Both the position numbers and the translations under genes were made by a program. Shown here piece by piece: positions 52,417 to 61,624 of a stretch of 64,000 nucleotides of DNA; within the stretch, counting starts at the first letter, position 1; the number at the start of each line of letters is the position of its first letter. Source of the DNA: Luteolibacter flavescens (GTDB lineage Bacteria; Verrucomicrobiota; Verrucomicrobiia; Verrucomicrobiales; Akkermansiaceae). Location of the stretch: NCBI RefSeq assembly GCF_025950085.1, contig NZ_JAPDDS010000006.1, positions 186,001-250,000 of the forward strand, given 5' to 3'. A model generated the notes under the pieces. That model worked only from the letters and a program-made list of their open reading frames with translations, made no database searches and was not told the DNA's origin.

Positions 52417-53016
52417 ATGCCCTCGAAATTTGGAACCCTCGCCGAGCGCCTTGTCGGTGCCCGTTTCTGGTTCGTGCCGGATGGCTCGAACCTCGGCACC
52501 GAAGTCGCGCCGGAGATCACCGGACCCACCGCCAAGCCGGCCGACGATGCCGATTGGACGGACTACGACATGGGCCGCGCGACAAGCGCCGCCTACGATC
52601 CGACCAACCAGGAGCGGCAGCGCGAATGGTTCAGCCCGGAGAAGATGAAGTACATCCAGCGGACCGACCGCCAGGTGCTGGCCGACGCCTTCAACCTGAC
52701 GATGGTCGATTACGCGTCGAACCTCTTCGACGAACTGATGTTCGGTCTCACGGCTCCGATCGTTGCCGGTGAGGCACAGGGGATCTTCGCCTCGGGCAGC
52801 CGGCACAAGGACGGGTGGGTGAGGCTCAAGCGCTGGAACGATGACGGCAAGCTGCTCGTGACCGCGGAGTTTCACGTGAGGCTGACCATCCAGACCGCGC
52901 CAACCGACTCGAGCGAACCCGGCTCGCCGGTGTGGCGCATCGAGCATCTGGGCGACGCCACGGCCGCGCTGGAGACCTTCATCAGCGGCGTGCCGGACGA
53001 AGAGGAGGGCGGCTGA
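52417..53016 (+). CDS. Probable major tail tube protein
   Basis: 199 residues. MPSKFGTLAERLVGARFWFV, WTDYDMGRATSAAYDPTNQE and FNLTMVDYASNLFDELMFGL with a beta-rich end suggest a tail tube subunit. In siphovirus gene order the tube is placed just before the tape measure and its chaperones, as here. The identification is by position and general fold. Confidence 0.6.
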   Translation: MPSKFGTLAERLVGARFWFVPDGSNLGTEVAPEITGPTAKPADDADWTDYDMGRATSAAYDPTNQERQREWFSPEKMKYIQRTDRQVLADAFNLTMVDYASNLFDELMFGLTAPIVAGEAQGIFASGSRHKDGWVRLKRWNDDGKLLVTAEFHVRLTIQTAPTDSSEPGSPVWRIEHLGDATAALETFISGVPDEEEGG

Positions 53017-53035
53017 TCCGAATCGAGATCCTGCG

Positions 53036-54229
53036 ATGAGGCACTCGTCATGGCGCATCACCTGGAATCCCCTCGGCACCTCGCCGAGGGTGATGCTGGA
53101 TTTTGACGATCTGATGGACCGGGAGATCGCCATCGACGGGTCGCAGCTTTCGGCGGTCGGCACCTTCGATTTTGCGTTGTCGGCTACTCAATCGGCCCGG
53201 GGTAACCGCCGCCGCCGGGTGGAGTTCGGCAAGCGGATCGCCCACGACAGCGATGCTGCTTCCTGGCACGAGTGCGCGACGCAGCTCGCCGCAGGTCCAT
53301 GGGGTGGCGATGCGGCGGGAATCATCGAGATCCGTCCGCGTGTCGGTCCGGTGCTCTTGCTCCGCGCCGCGCTGCTCTCATCGACCCACGAGCCGGCCAC
53401 CGATGCGGCCATCGCGGAGAGCCTACACGAGTGGTCCTTCCGCTGCACGCGCCTGCCGCTGACCATGGGTGACGGAATCACCATTGGCGGCGGATGGTAT
53501 AACCCGCCGGGCGGTGGCATCACCGTCGTCATCCCGCCGGGCAGCGGCATCGGGCCGGGTACCATTGTGGAAGTCATCATCCCGGGTGTGCCGCCGGGAT
53601 ACTATCCCGTGACGGGTGTGACGCCCGGAGGAGGTGGCAGCGGAGGCGGTGGCACGCCGGGCGATCTCGTGACCATCGGAGCCCCGCGCGATCCCGAGAG
53701 CGGGGAGGACGATGAGGAGCCGCATCAGTTCAACATCACGCATGCGGCGGACGCAGCAGGTCCGGGAACATCCTTCATCTGCACCGCGTGGCGCACCATC
53801 GTAGTGACCAACGTGGTGCCCATCGAGGTATTCGCGTGGCGCAGCTCCAGCCCGCTGGGTGTGTGGGAAACCTTGCATCCAGGGACGACGGAGCTGGTCG
53901 GCTCGACCGGCACCTTCGTGCGGCACATCTGGCCGCCTGCGGCGATCGAGGGCAACTGGTCGGGACTATCCTCCACGTCGGGGCCGCGGCCCATCGAGTT
54001 CGGGCGGGCCGCTGGAGTGTTCTTGTGGCGGCGAGGCGGAGAGATCACGCCGCGCACCATTTACGTCCCGATGCAGGCGAAGGGCGAGGTGAGCTATCAA
54101 CACGGCCACGCCGGTCATGTGGTGCTCAAGATCCCTAGCTTGCCCGTCAGCATCAATGCCGCCGGTGTGCCGGTGGCACCGGGGAGTATCGACGGCGGGA
54201 CCATCAGGAAAGTGGAGGTGGTGCCGTGA
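53036..54229 (+). CDS. Large tail protein with glycine-rich linker
   Basis: 397 residues. The N-terminal MRHSSWRITWNPLGTSPRVM region and the C-terminal beta domain (IEVFAWRSSSPLGVWETLHP; GRAAGVFLWRRGGEITPRTI) are separated by a long Gly/Pro linker at about 155-215 (GGITVVIPPGSGIGPGTIVE, GGGGSGGGG). A two-domain tail tube or tail-tip decoration protein is likely. The linker DNA is repetitive GC-rich sequence. Confidence 0.6.
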   Translation: MRHSSWRITWNPLGTSPRVMLDFDDLMDREIAIDGSQLSAVGTFDFALSATQSARGNRRRRVEFGKRIAHDSDAASWHECATQLAAGPWGGDAAGIIEIRPRVGPVLLLRAALLSSTHEPATDAAIAESLHEWSFRCTRLPLTMGDGITIGGGWYNPPGGGITVVIPPGSGIGPGTIVEVIIPGVPPGYYPVTGVTPGGGGSGGGGTPGDLVTIGAPRDPESGEDDEEPHQFNITHAADAAGPGTSFICTAWRTIVVTNVVPIEVFAWRSSSPLGVWETLHPGTTELVGSTGTFVRHIWPPAAIEGNWSGLSSTSGPRPIEFGRAAGVFLWRRGGEITPRTIYVPMQAKGEVSYQHGHAGHVVLKIPSLPVSINAAGVPVAPGSIDGGTIRKVEVVP

Positions 54230-54642
54230 TCAGCGCCGCGTGCAAGATCGAGTTCGTCCCCGCCGGGCAACCGGCCATCGTGCTGGTGGACGTGGACGGA
54301 TGGCTTGAGGCGCTGCCGCGCTTCGTCGCGAGACAGAATCTCTACGAGCCCGATGGCATCGCCCTGGCTGATGGCTTCATCAAGCCGCTGGGCGGCGTGC
54401 AGGTGGACATCAGCTTTACGACCATCACCGAGCCCGCGACCGCGAGCGACATGTGGGCCGCCTTCTTGGACTGCCTGCCCCCGGTGCTGACCGGGGCGCT
54501 CGTCATCACGGGCGGCGGCAAGGTCACGACCTTCGCACCTGCGGTGATGACCACCACGACGCCCGCGCTGCCCGGGCCGGATGCGACGGTGATCAAGCGA
54601 TACCAGATCCAAGCGCCGCTCCCCGTGACGGAGGGTACCTAA
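54226..54642 (+). CDS. Small tail protein before the tape measure
   Basis: 138 residues from ATG 54226, overlapping the previous stop. FVPAGQPAIVLVDVDGWLEA and DISFTTITEPATASDMWAAF look beta-rich. Position suggests a tail assembly protein. No frameshift-type G/GT chaperone pair was recognised. Confidence 0.55.
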   Translation: MISAACKIEFVPAGQPAIVLVDVDGWLEALPRFVARQNLYEPDGIALADGFIKPLGGVQVDISFTTITEPATASDMWAAFLDCLPPVLTGALVITGGGKVTTFAPAVMTTTTPALPGPDATVIKRYQIQAPLPVTEGT

Positions 54643-54656
54643 ACAGAAGCAAAGCC

Positions 54657-56573
54657 ATGGCAGAGAAGAGGGAGTTCACGTTTCACATCAAAACGCTCGG
54701 TGACCCGAGCGGCGCGAAGGATGTCGAACAGGCCATCGACAGTGTAGTCGATGCTGCCGAGGCGCTCGACTCGGGCGCAGGCGGTGGTGCGATCGTGCTG
54801 GATCGCAACCTCGACAACACGACCGACGCCGCCAACCATGCCGCTACCGCCATCGTGAAAGTAGGCGACGCCGCGGACTCCTTGGGCACCAGCACGAGCG
54901 GGAAAACGCTTACTTTTGAACGGAATCTCAGGAGAACGGGCGACGCTGCGACCGACACCGAGAAGAGGATCGCGGAGCTTGAGCGCACGGTGAAACAGCT
55001 CAACGCGGAACTGGCGAGAAGCGCCTCCAACTCTGCAAACCAAGCCGCCGGTTTCAGGAGGGTCGGCGAAAGTAGCGACCGCCTTGGCGAGTCATTCCGG
55101 CGGCAGCGGGTCGCTGGCGAGGCTGCCACAAAATCCACCGGCGCGCTGGGTCAGAAGGTTACGCAGGCCGGTTATCAGATGCAGGACTTCGCCGTGCAGG
55201 TCGGCGGCGGCACATCGGCACTAACAGCACTGGCACAGCAGGGCTCCCAGTTCCTAGGGGTCTTCGGCCCGAAGGGTGCGATTGCGGGCGCTGCATTGGC
55301 GATTGGAGTCGTCGTTGCTCAATTGATCCGGGCATCCAAGGGAACCAAAAATGCGAAGGAAGATGCCGACGATTGGGTGGAGTCCCTAAAGTCGGTTCAG
55401 AAGATCTTCCAAGACATGGAGACTGTCGGGCTTGAGGAGCAGTCGCGAAAGCTGGAGGAAAGCGCACGAAGGTATGCAGACGAGATTGCGAGCATCAACG
55501 CAGCCGACCGGCGGGCCATCGGTGCAGAAGGTGTGGCGGCTCGGAGAATTGAAGGAGAGAGGCTGGTCGCCTTGGCAAACAATCGGCTCGAGATCGCGCG
55601 AACTGAGTCGGCTCTCTTGAGGGCCACTGCCGAGGAGGCCACTCGACTCGCGGAACGTCGGAAACGATTGGCCGAGGAAACTGCCGAGATCGAACTAGCA
55701 ATTCTCGAGCGGCGTCGTGAATTGGATCTGCAGCGGGCGCGGCGAAGTTTGGTCGCGGCTGAGCGTAACGACAGCTCAGCGAAGGACTTCGAGGCGAGGG
55801 CGCGGGCCACATACAATAAGGTGGCAGCGGAGCGGGAGGAATTGTTTCGTCTAGCCCAGGAAGCCGCACAGGCCCGCTTCGCTGCAATTGCCGAGCTCCG
55901 CAACGAGATCAAGGCTATGATCCAGGAGATCGAGGCTATCGAGTCTGAGCCTTTCGTTTCAGCCGCAGTGGCCGCTCGCCGTTCCTCGAGGAAAGACGAT
56001 TTAAGGAAGCAGATCGAACTGAATGAGGTCGGCATTGGATACGCGCTTTCGCCAGGGTCTGAGGAGCGGGATGCAAAAGCAAAGGGCGACGCGCTCGTCC
56101 CTAAATTGTCAAACGCGGCGGATGCGTTGAAGGCTGCGAGCGAGGAACAACGGAAAACTTCCGCGTCCGTTGCCGATGCTATGCAGGCCCTCAAGGATCT
56201 TCGTGATTCTCAGTCGGTGGATCGCGACAGTGAACGCCAAGTCCGTGAGGCTGAGAAGCAGATCGAGGCGGAGAAAGGTCCGGACACGAGCAAGGGTGTG
56301 GAGGCACTAAGCGCGCTGACCAAGCAGCTCGATGGCATCCCCGAGCTGGCCGGGGTCACCGAGAAGATCAATTCCTTCATCGCGGACAAGACGCTGACGG
56401 GCGAGGAGCTGGTGAAGTCGCAGGTGCTGATCAGCCAATACTTCGCGAAGATTGCGAATCTTGGTGCCACCCAGAATGCCGCGATCCGCGAGGCGCGGGA
56501 CAGGGTGGATGACCTGGAGCGCGAAGTCCGCACGCTGCGGGCCAACCAACGGAACACCGTCCCCGCGAACTGA
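54657..56573 (+). CDS. Tail tape measure protein
   Basis: 638 residues from ATG 54657. Long helical, charged sequence with repeated coiled-coil segments (RRYADEIASINAADRRAIGA; EEATRLAERRKRLAEETAEI), an internal hydrophobic stretch (GAIAGAALAIGVVVAQLI, about 205-222) and MQDFAVQVGGGTSALTALAQ QGSQFLGVFGPKG, typical of tape measure proteins. Its length sets the tail length. Presence without sheath genes shows a siphovirus-type tail. Confidence 0.87.
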   Translation: MAEKREFTFHIKTLGDPSGAKDVEQAIDSVVDAAEALDSGAGGGAIVLDRNLDNTTDAANHAATAIVKVGDAADSLGTSTSGKTLTFERNLRRTGDAATDTEKRIAELERTVKQLNAELARSASNSANQAAGFRRVGESSDRLGESFRRQRVAGEAATKSTGALGQKVTQAGYQMQDFAVQVGGGTSALTALAQQGSQFLGVFGPKGAIAGAALAIGVVVAQLIRASKGTKNAKEDADDWVESLKSVQKIFQDMETVGLEEQSRKLEESARRYADEIASINAADRRAIGAEGVAARRIEGERLVALANNRLEIARTESALLRATAEEATRLAERRKRLAEETAEIELAILERRRELDLQRARRSLVAAERNDSSAKDFEARARATYNKVAAEREELFRLAQEAAQARFAAIAELRNEIKAMIQEIEAIESEPFVSAAVAARRSSRKDDLRKQIELNEVGIGYALSPGSEERDAKAKGDALVPKLSNAADALKAASEEQRKTSASVADAMQALKDLRDSQSVDRDSERQVREAEKQIEAEKGPDTSKGVEALSALTKQLDGIPELAGVTEKINSFIADKTLTGEELVKSQVLISQYFAKIANLGATQNAAIREARDRVDDLEREVRTLRANQRNTVPAN

Positions 56574-58474
56574 TGGCAGTCATATGGACAATCGTCGGGC
56601 AGGCGGGCAAGGCGGTCGATGCCACGCCGCGCACGCTGGAGGCCCTGAGCGCGGAGGGGGCCATCGTTCACTTCGAATCGCTCGCGCCCTGCACCATGGA
56701 GTGGGGCGTGTGGCTCTCGTCGCTGGCCGATGCGGCGGCGGCGCTCATCCCGGAACTGGGCCAGACGATCACGCTGCTTCGCAACGGCTCGCGCTACTTC
56801 ACCGGCACAGTGACAGGACGCGACCCGGAACTCACGCCGGGCAGCTACGGGTGGCAGATCACCGTGTCCGGCCCGGTGTGGTGGCTGCAACAGCTCCTGC
56901 TCTCCAGCGACGTGGAAGACCAGGCGGGTGATGATGACGAGCGCGCGGTGTATGTCTTTCCCACCGGCTCACCCCGATCCCATCTCATCGCCCTCGCCCA
57001 ACGTGCGATTGACCAAGGTGCGCCGATCTCCATCGGCAGCATCGCGAGCGCCTTCCCCGTGCCGCGGCTGAGCCTGCGCAACGGCCCGATCAGCGATGCG
57101 ATGGGGCACGTGATGCGCTGGCTGGCAGATGGGATCGTGTATGTGGATTACACCGCTCCGGGTGAGCCCGCCGTGTGCATGCAGCGCCGCGCAGCAGCAG
57201 AGACGGTGACCATTTCGCCCGCCGCGGTGATGCCACGGGTGCGGGTGCAGCCGCGGGTGGAGCTGAAGGCGGAGCAGGTGAAGGTCTTTTCCGCCAAGCG
57301 CTCCACCGTGGGGCTGAAGAGGCTGACGGTATGGGACACGCAGACGGCGGGAGCGCCATCGAGCGGCCTGCCTGCGCGGCAGCCTGTCGTGGTCAGCGGG
57401 CCGGAGAAGGTGTGGGACGTGCTGCCCCAGGACTTCACGGACAGCGTGGTCGTGAGGTCGGCACCGGTGACGACGAGCGGCGAGGTGCCCATCGAAATGC
57501 TGTGGCGGTATGACGAGCGGCTCCGCGCGAGCGGGGCGGTGCCGGGCTTCACCCGCGTGGGCCTGTGGTCCGAGGCCAACTTCCACTTCGGCTACAAGTT
57601 CGCGCTCACGGGCATCGACACGCGGATCACCGACGCGGAGGGCAATGCGATTCCGCTCGCCTACTCGCACTATCTGACCGCGGGGGAGCCCCGCGATTGG
57701 TGGACGAAGGACGGCATCGAGCATGTGATGGTCCGGGTCACGGCGACGATATCGACCTACGCGGTCACCGGTCAGACCGAGGAGCCCGAGGTGCCGAAGT
57801 GGTATGAGCTGATCGGCGGCAAGTATGAGTCGTATCTCATCACCAACGCGCCGCCGCCCGCGCGCCTCAAGCACGTGTGGTCCACCACGGTGAGTGTGAG
57901 CGTGCCCTTCGTGAAGACGGCGTGGACGGCTGACACGACGCTCATTCGCGCGGAAGACTATGCCTTCGTGCAGCCGCCCGCGGGCCTCGCGGCGAACCTG
58001 CTCGCCACCCAAAACTGGCTGCCCTACGAGGGCTCGGTTTCCTACGTGACGACCGAGATCCCTGCCGGGCACCACGTCGGCAAGCGACTCAATGTTTCCG
58101 GCAGCCTGCCCGAACTGGCGAACATGGGTGCGCTGATCTCCGGCCACTCCGTGCGGCTCGCGACCGGAGAGCACATGCTGAGGCTGGGCGCGCCGGAGAG
58201 GCTCGGCTACAAGGACCTGGTCGCACGCTTCCGGCAGACGGGCGCGGACAACATCGTGTGGCTGGTGGATCAGGTCAGCAGCGACCCGGGCAGCAACCCG
58301 CCGCCCGATCCCGGGCTGGAGATCCCGACCGGGCCGCCGAATGCGATTCTCTTCAATGGCCAGCCCCTTATGTGGGATGGCGAATACCTCGTGTGGACGG
58401 CGGGCTCGGCCCTCACCTACGAGGGCAACCGCCTGCTCTATCAGGGGCAGTTGCTGCGATATCCCATCACCTGA
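56573..58474 (+). CDS. Tail hub/baseplate protein
   Basis: 633 residues from ATG 56573 (one-base overlap with the tape measure stop). TPRTLEALSAEGAIVHFESL, IPELGQTITLLRNGSRYFTG TVTG and RHSVRLATGEHMLRLGAPER-like parts point to a beta-rich hub protein of the gp44/gpD family. It joins the tail tube to the fibre proteins that follow. The C-terminal (NAILFNGQPLMWDGEYLVWT) may be a carbohydrate-binding or repeat-type module. Confidence 0.65.
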   Translation: MAVIWTIVGQAGKAVDATPRTLEALSAEGAIVHFESLAPCTMEWGVWLSSLADAAAALIPELGQTITLLRNGSRYFTGTVTGRDPELTPGSYGWQITVSGPVWWLQQLLLSSDVEDQAGDDDERAVYVFPTGSPRSHLIALAQRAIDQGAPISIGSIASAFPVPRLSLRNGPISDAMGHVMRWLADGIVYVDYTAPGEPAVCMQRRAAAETVTISPAAVMPRVRVQPRVELKAEQVKVFSAKRSTVGLKRLTVWDTQTAGAPSSGLPARQPVVVSGPEKVWDVLPQDFTDSVVVRSAPVTTSGEVPIEMLWRYDERLRASGAVPGFTRVGLWSEANFHFGYKFALTGIDTRITDAEGNAIPLAYSHYLTAGEPRDWWTKDGIEHVMVRVTATISTYAVTGQTEEPEVPKWYELIGGKYESYLITNAPPPARLKHVWSTTVSVSVPFVKTAWTADTTLIRAEDYAFVQPPAGLAANLLATQNWLPYEGSVSYVTTEIPAGHHVGKRLNVSGSLPELANMGALISGHSVRLATGEHMLRLGAPERLGYKDLVARFRQTGADNIVWLVDQVSSDPGSNPPPDPGLEIPTGPPNAILFNGQPLMWDGEYLVWTAGSALTYEGNRLLYQGQLLRYPIT

Positions 58475-58483
58475 TCCAAAATC

Positions 58484-58927
58484 ATGGCAATCGAACTGAA
58501 TGGAGCGCCGGAGGCGGTCGTGGGACCGATCCGCGATGCGCTGCTGGCCGCCGCAAAAGGACAGCCGAATGCTTTCGGCGCGAAGCAGACCTTTGGCCGC
58601 GGGGTATCCCTCACGGGGCTGGCCCTGACGGATGCCGCCAACATCCAATGGGATCTCGCCCTCGGCGGATTCGCGGCAGTCACGCTGGCCGGAAATCGCA
58701 CGCTGGAGCTGCTTAACCTGGCCCCCGGCGTCCACCGGCTGCGGGTGACGCAAGGCGTCGGCGGGAACCACACGCTTGCGTTCGCGGCGGGGGTCACGGT
58801 GCGGACCCCGGGCGGGACCGCGATCACGCTATCAACGGCAGCCGGGGCCGTCGATTGGCTGACCATCCTGCACGTCGGCGGCACGACCATCGACGTGATT
58901 ACAGAGCCCGGCTTCCAGGCGATCTAA
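58484..58927 (+). CDS. Beta-rich tail fibre-like protein
   Basis: 147 residues from ATG 58484. IQWDLALGGFAAVTLAGNRT and GVHRLRVTQGVGGNHTLAFA are repeated beta units common in phage fibre and tail-tip proteins. Located after the hub and before the larger receptor-type protein. Precise function unknown. Confidence 0.65.
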   Translation: MAIELNGAPEAVVGPIRDALLAAAKGQPNAFGAKQTFGRGVSLTGLALTDAANIQWDLALGGFAAVTLAGNRTLELLNLAPGVHRLRVTQGVGGNHTLAFAAGVTVRTPGGTAITLSTAAGAVDWLTILHVGGTTIDVITEPGFQAI

Positions 58928-58942
58928 CCTCACTTTCCGACC

Positions 58943-59773
58943 ATGGCTGACATTGAAATCACCTCTGCCGATCCGGCGACCATCGCGGGCATCCGCGCTG
59001 CCCTGGGCGCGCCCGATGCGGCGCGCACGCTCCGATTTCCCGACGCCGAAGTAGCGCCGCCGAGCCCGGTGCTACCGAGCGCTGCAACCCGCGCGAGCAA
59101 GCTGCTCGGCTTCACTTCTGGCGGAGCGCTGGAGGCGACGACCGGCGGGGGTGGCGGCGGCGGGCAATTCGTCGCTCCACTCGTGTCGAGCTTCACCGGC
59201 GGCTGGGTGAACCAGGGCACAGCGACGGCGACGGACATCGCGGCGGGCGGCCTGCTCGGTGGGCTGGCTCAACTGCGGATGTTCAAGATCGCGGCCGCTG
59301 CCGGAGAACAGGTGACCGCGCTAGTGAAGCCGCTGAGCGGGGCCTCCGCATGGTCCTACACGGCGGTCCTGTCTTGTCGCCTGCCTGCGACCGGAAACCA
59401 CTGCATGGGCCTTCTCCTCCGCGAATCCTCGTCGGGGAAGCTGATCCTCTACCCGATGCGGAACGAGGCTTTCCAAGTCATGAAATTCAACAGTCCCACC
59501 TCGTGGTCAGCCATGGGCGGCGCGGCGGAAATGTCGGATATCCTCCCGGGATTCGGGCGGACCAATCCACCGCCTTCCGTGTGGGTCTTCCGCCTGGTCT
59601 GCAACGGCACCAACATTGTCTTCAGCGTGTCGCCGGACGGGCAGTTGTGGACGCAGGTCCACAGCGCGGTCAAAGCGGACTTCATGGTTCCGAACCAGGT
59701 CGGCCTATTCATCGACCCCATCACCAACCCCGGCAGATCGGACCTGCGATGCTTTCACTGGGAGGAGTCGTGA
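58943..59773 (+). CDS. Tail fibre/receptor-binding-like protein
   Basis: 276 residues. The N-terminus carries a hydrophobic-free Gly-rich hinge (ATTGGGGGGGQFVAPL), and the rest is a beta-sandwich resembling concanavalin/LamG folds: WSYTAVLSCRLPATGNHCMG, LLLRESSSGKLILYPMRN and GTNIVFSVSPDGQLWTQVHS with a terminal RCFHWEES. It is the last phage gene before attR. A role in recognising the host surface is inferred from position. Confidence 0.65.
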   Translation: MADIEITSADPATIAGIRAALGAPDAARTLRFPDAEVAPPSPVLPSAATRASKLLGFTSGGALEATTGGGGGGGQFVAPLVSSFTGGWVNQGTATATDIAAGGLLGGLAQLRMFKIAAAAGEQVTALVKPLSGASAWSYTAVLSCRLPATGNHCMGLLLRESSSGKLILYPMRNEAFQVMKFNSPTSWSAMGGAAEMSDILPGFGRTNPPPSVWVFRLVCNGTNIVFSVSPDGQLWTQVHSAVKADFMVPNQVGLFIDPITNPGRSDLRCFHWEES

Positions 59774-59818
59774 GTAAAAGTGCTCATTTCTGACCAACAG
59801 TAATCTGAAGATGGAGTT

Positions 59819-59838
59819 GGTGTAAATGCGGTGTAAAT
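59819..59838 (+). promoter_or_regulatory. Candidate integrase arm-type sites, right end
   Basis: GGTGTAAAT occurs at 59819-59827 and again at 59830-59838, spaced 11 bp. The same 9-mer lies at 19193-19201 before the integrase gene. In the circular phage form both arms flank attP. Assignment as arm sites is inference. Confidence 0.5.
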
Positions 59839-59882
59839 GAGCGCGGGGTGAAAAATCCTTAATCCTACAAGAGGTGTTGAGT

Positions 59883-60011
59883 GGTAAGAGCCCACCGCGT
59901 GTCCGGGCAACCGGCACGGCACGGCAAACCCCGCGTGGTGCAAGACAGAACAGGGGAAGGGTGCCCGCCCGTCGTATCCCCGGGTATTAGTCGCATCCCG
60001 CGCAAGCGGGA
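59883..60011 (+). repeat. attR core repeat
   Basis: Perfect 129-bp copy of 18883-19011. The phage lies on its left and the displaced host rnpB 3' end on its right. Confidence 0.93.
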
Positions 60012-60098
60012 GTCCGCTCCGGCGGACAGAGAAATGATCGTCACCCCCGGACACAGGGTCCGGGGACCACAGAATCCGGCTTACAGGAGAGCGGCCCG
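59883..60098 (+). pseudogene. rnpB: Displaced 3' half of the original host rnpB
   Basis: This segment carries the conserved 3' P4 strand ACAGAATCCGGCTTA and the P1 3' strand GGAGAGCGGC (60086-60095), but no 5' half. The hairpin at 60012-60027 (GTCCGC-TCCG-GCGGAC) and that at 60045-60065 (CCCCGGAC-ACAGG-GTCCGGGG) differ in sequence from those of the phage-derived tail at 19012-19033 and 19051-19069, but fold alike. On excision it would rejoin the 5' half. It is non-functional as it stands. Confidence 0.9.
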
Positions 60099-60217
60099 TC
60101 TCCTTCCAGAATCAAGAGCAGTTCCGAGGGTGTTGAGGCGACTGCGAACGCCCGCTTGCCCGGCCTCTACTTGGAGTGCCTCGCCCTCCATGGCGTGAGC
60201 ATGCCAAGCCCATTTCT

Positions 60218-60601
60218 TCAGTGATCATAAAGATCGGCCCAAAATACCCAGACTAGGATCAACAGGAAGCCGATCGACGATATGCGATCCGTCGCTGATG
60301 CGCCCCATAGAAAAACAGCCCAGAGGGAGAAGATCACAATCACCGCCATTCCCACGATTGAAAGGGGCTTGAACCACCGCTTGTGGTAGCCGAACACGGC
60401 TGCGATCCAGCAACAAAGAAAGCCGACAAACCCACCGGTGATTATCGGGTGGAGAAACAGGCTGCCACTAAGATGTGAAAATATCATGGTGGTCACAATC
60501 GTGAGCGCCCCGGTGGACAGGAACCCGATGGAGTAGAAAATGATGAGCGCGGGTCGCAGAGGGTGGTTTTTTACCTGATGATCGGACACTTGATTGGTCA
60601 A
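60218..60601 (-). CDS. Small four-helix membrane protein
   Basis: 127 residues with about four hydrophobic segments (LIIFYSIGFLSTGALTIVTT, FVGFLCCWIAAVFGY, IVGMAVIVIFSLWAVFLWGA, IGFLLILVWVFWADL). No family recognised. A host gene that originally lay downstream of rnpB. Confidence 0.6.
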   Translation of the reverse strand: MTNQVSDHQVKNHPLRPALIIFYSIGFLSTGALTIVTTMIFSHLSGSLFLHPIITGGFVGFLCCWIAAVFGYHKRWFKPLSIVGMAVIVIFSLWAVFLWGASATDRISSIGFLLILVWVFWADLYDH

Positions 60602-60709
60602 AGGTTGAAGGTTTGAAAAGTGGGCCAGGATGTCTTGCTCTCGGCTCTCCTGGGGACGCCGGGCAGATATTCCTCCTGATTCAGCGATTGGTCATTGTAG
60701 CGATTTGAA

Positions 60710-61153
60710 TCATTGCCCCGTCTCCTGATCCGTGCCCGGAACTACTGCTGGCGCAGTAATTTGCTCGCTGGCCATCCATTCGGACCAGCCGTCCAGCCCG
60801 TATTTCGCGATCGCCTGCTCTTTGCTCAGGGGGCTCGTATTACATTTCAGATGCCGTTCTCCATCCGGCAGCCATTCGAATTGATGGGTCATGTCGTTGT
60901 GTGCCATCGCGCGGGTAGGACCCTTCTCGGGAGTCCATCCCTCGGCGAGAGCCCACCGGATGGCAGCCACCACCGAAGCCGGCCTGATCTCGAATTCCCA
61001 AGGCCGGGGATCGATGAACAGGACGAAGGGCTGTCCCTCACGGCCAACGGTGAAAACGTCCGCGCTGCAGAGCGGGCAATGCGCGCTGTAGTGCCACAGG
61101 AAAGTGGAGCCGTCCACTACCAGAGTCCTCGTTCCTTTCCTAGGCCAGGCCAT
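60710..61153 (-). CDS. Hypothetical protein with CPLC motif
   Basis: 147 residues from ATG 61151-61153. MAWPRKGTRTLVVDGSTFLW HYSAHCPLCSADVFTVG shows a short beta hairpin and a zinc-type CxxC. The following FIDPRPWEFEIRPASVVAAI RWALAEGW pattern is found in small proteins of Planctomycetes/Verrucomicrobia. Function unknown. Confidence 0.65.
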   Translation of the reverse strand: MAWPRKGTRTLVVDGSTFLWHYSAHCPLCSADVFTVGREGQPFVLFIDPRPWEFEIRPASVVAAIRWALAEGWTPEKGPTRAMAHNDMTHQFEWLPDGERHLKCNTSPLSKEQAIAKYGLDGWSEWMASEQITAPAVVPGTDQETGQ

Positions 61154-61258
61154 GTGAGTCGTGATTTCGGGAGAAGGTTGGAGAGACAAGGAAAAGTGCG
61201 TGGCACCATTGCAAATGGACGACCTGTCACATTCGCAATGTGGGAAAGATGGCGGGAA

Positions 61259-61624
61259 TCAATGCGGCGCATTGTCGTTGTCTGGTGATGCACCTTGTCG
61301 TTCTCGTTTGCTCTTACGCAAGCGGGACAGAGCCTCGGGAGCCAGCAATCCCATGGTAACCGAGAATACTGCTACGGATGCCATCATTTGGATCCGGCCG
61401 CAGTCGCCCTTCCGTGCACTGATCGTCCACGCGGGATGAAGGGCGAATAGGAGAAGGCAGGCATAGGCTGACCCATTCCAAAAAGGCCTGGGGCGCAGCC
61501 AAAACAGATATGCCGCAGCCAGACCCGTGACGAAGGCGGAAAAATATCCGAGGGCGATGTTTTGAGCAATCGTCTGTGCTGCGCCGGGTCCGCTGCACGC
61601 CACAATACAGGTTTCGAGAGACAT
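61259..61624 (-). CDS. Small membrane protein
   Basis: 121 residues from ATG 61622-61624 with three hydrophobic segments (IALGYFSAFVTGLAAAYLFW, GSAYACLLLFALHPAW, MMASVAVFSVTMGLL) and a charged tail (LRKSKRERQGASPDNDNAPH). No family recognised. Confidence 0.6.
   Translation of the reverse strand: MSLETCIVACSGPGAAQTIAQNIALGYFSAFVTGLAAAYLFWLRPRPFWNGSAYACLLLFALHPAWTISARKGDCGRIQMMASVAVFSVTMGLLAPEALSRLRKSKRERQGASPDNDNAPH

Larger units (their letters stand above)
18883..60011 (+). mobile_element. Temperate siphovirus prophage integrated in rnpB
   Basis: Bounded by a perfect 129-bp direct repeat at a distance of exactly 41,000 bp, with a tyrosine integrase just inside the left end. Contents in order are lysogeny control, early recombination and replication, methyltransferase, terminases, lysis, cargo, Mu-like head genes and long non-contractile tail genes. 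Terminase, portal, protease, capsid and tape measure are all uninterrupted, so the element may still be able to excise and form particles. No sheath or transposase was seen, so despite the Mu-like head it is not a transposing myovirus. One unit is 18883-59882. Confidence 0.93.

Noticed and set aside
43537-59773. Transposing Mu-type phage
   Set aside because: Head genes are Mu-like, but there is a tyrosine integrase, an att repeat of 129 bp and no transposase or tail sheath.
59883-60098. Second functional RNase P RNA gene
   Set aside because: It lacks the 5' half with the P4 5' strand and P1 partner; it is only the displaced 3' part.
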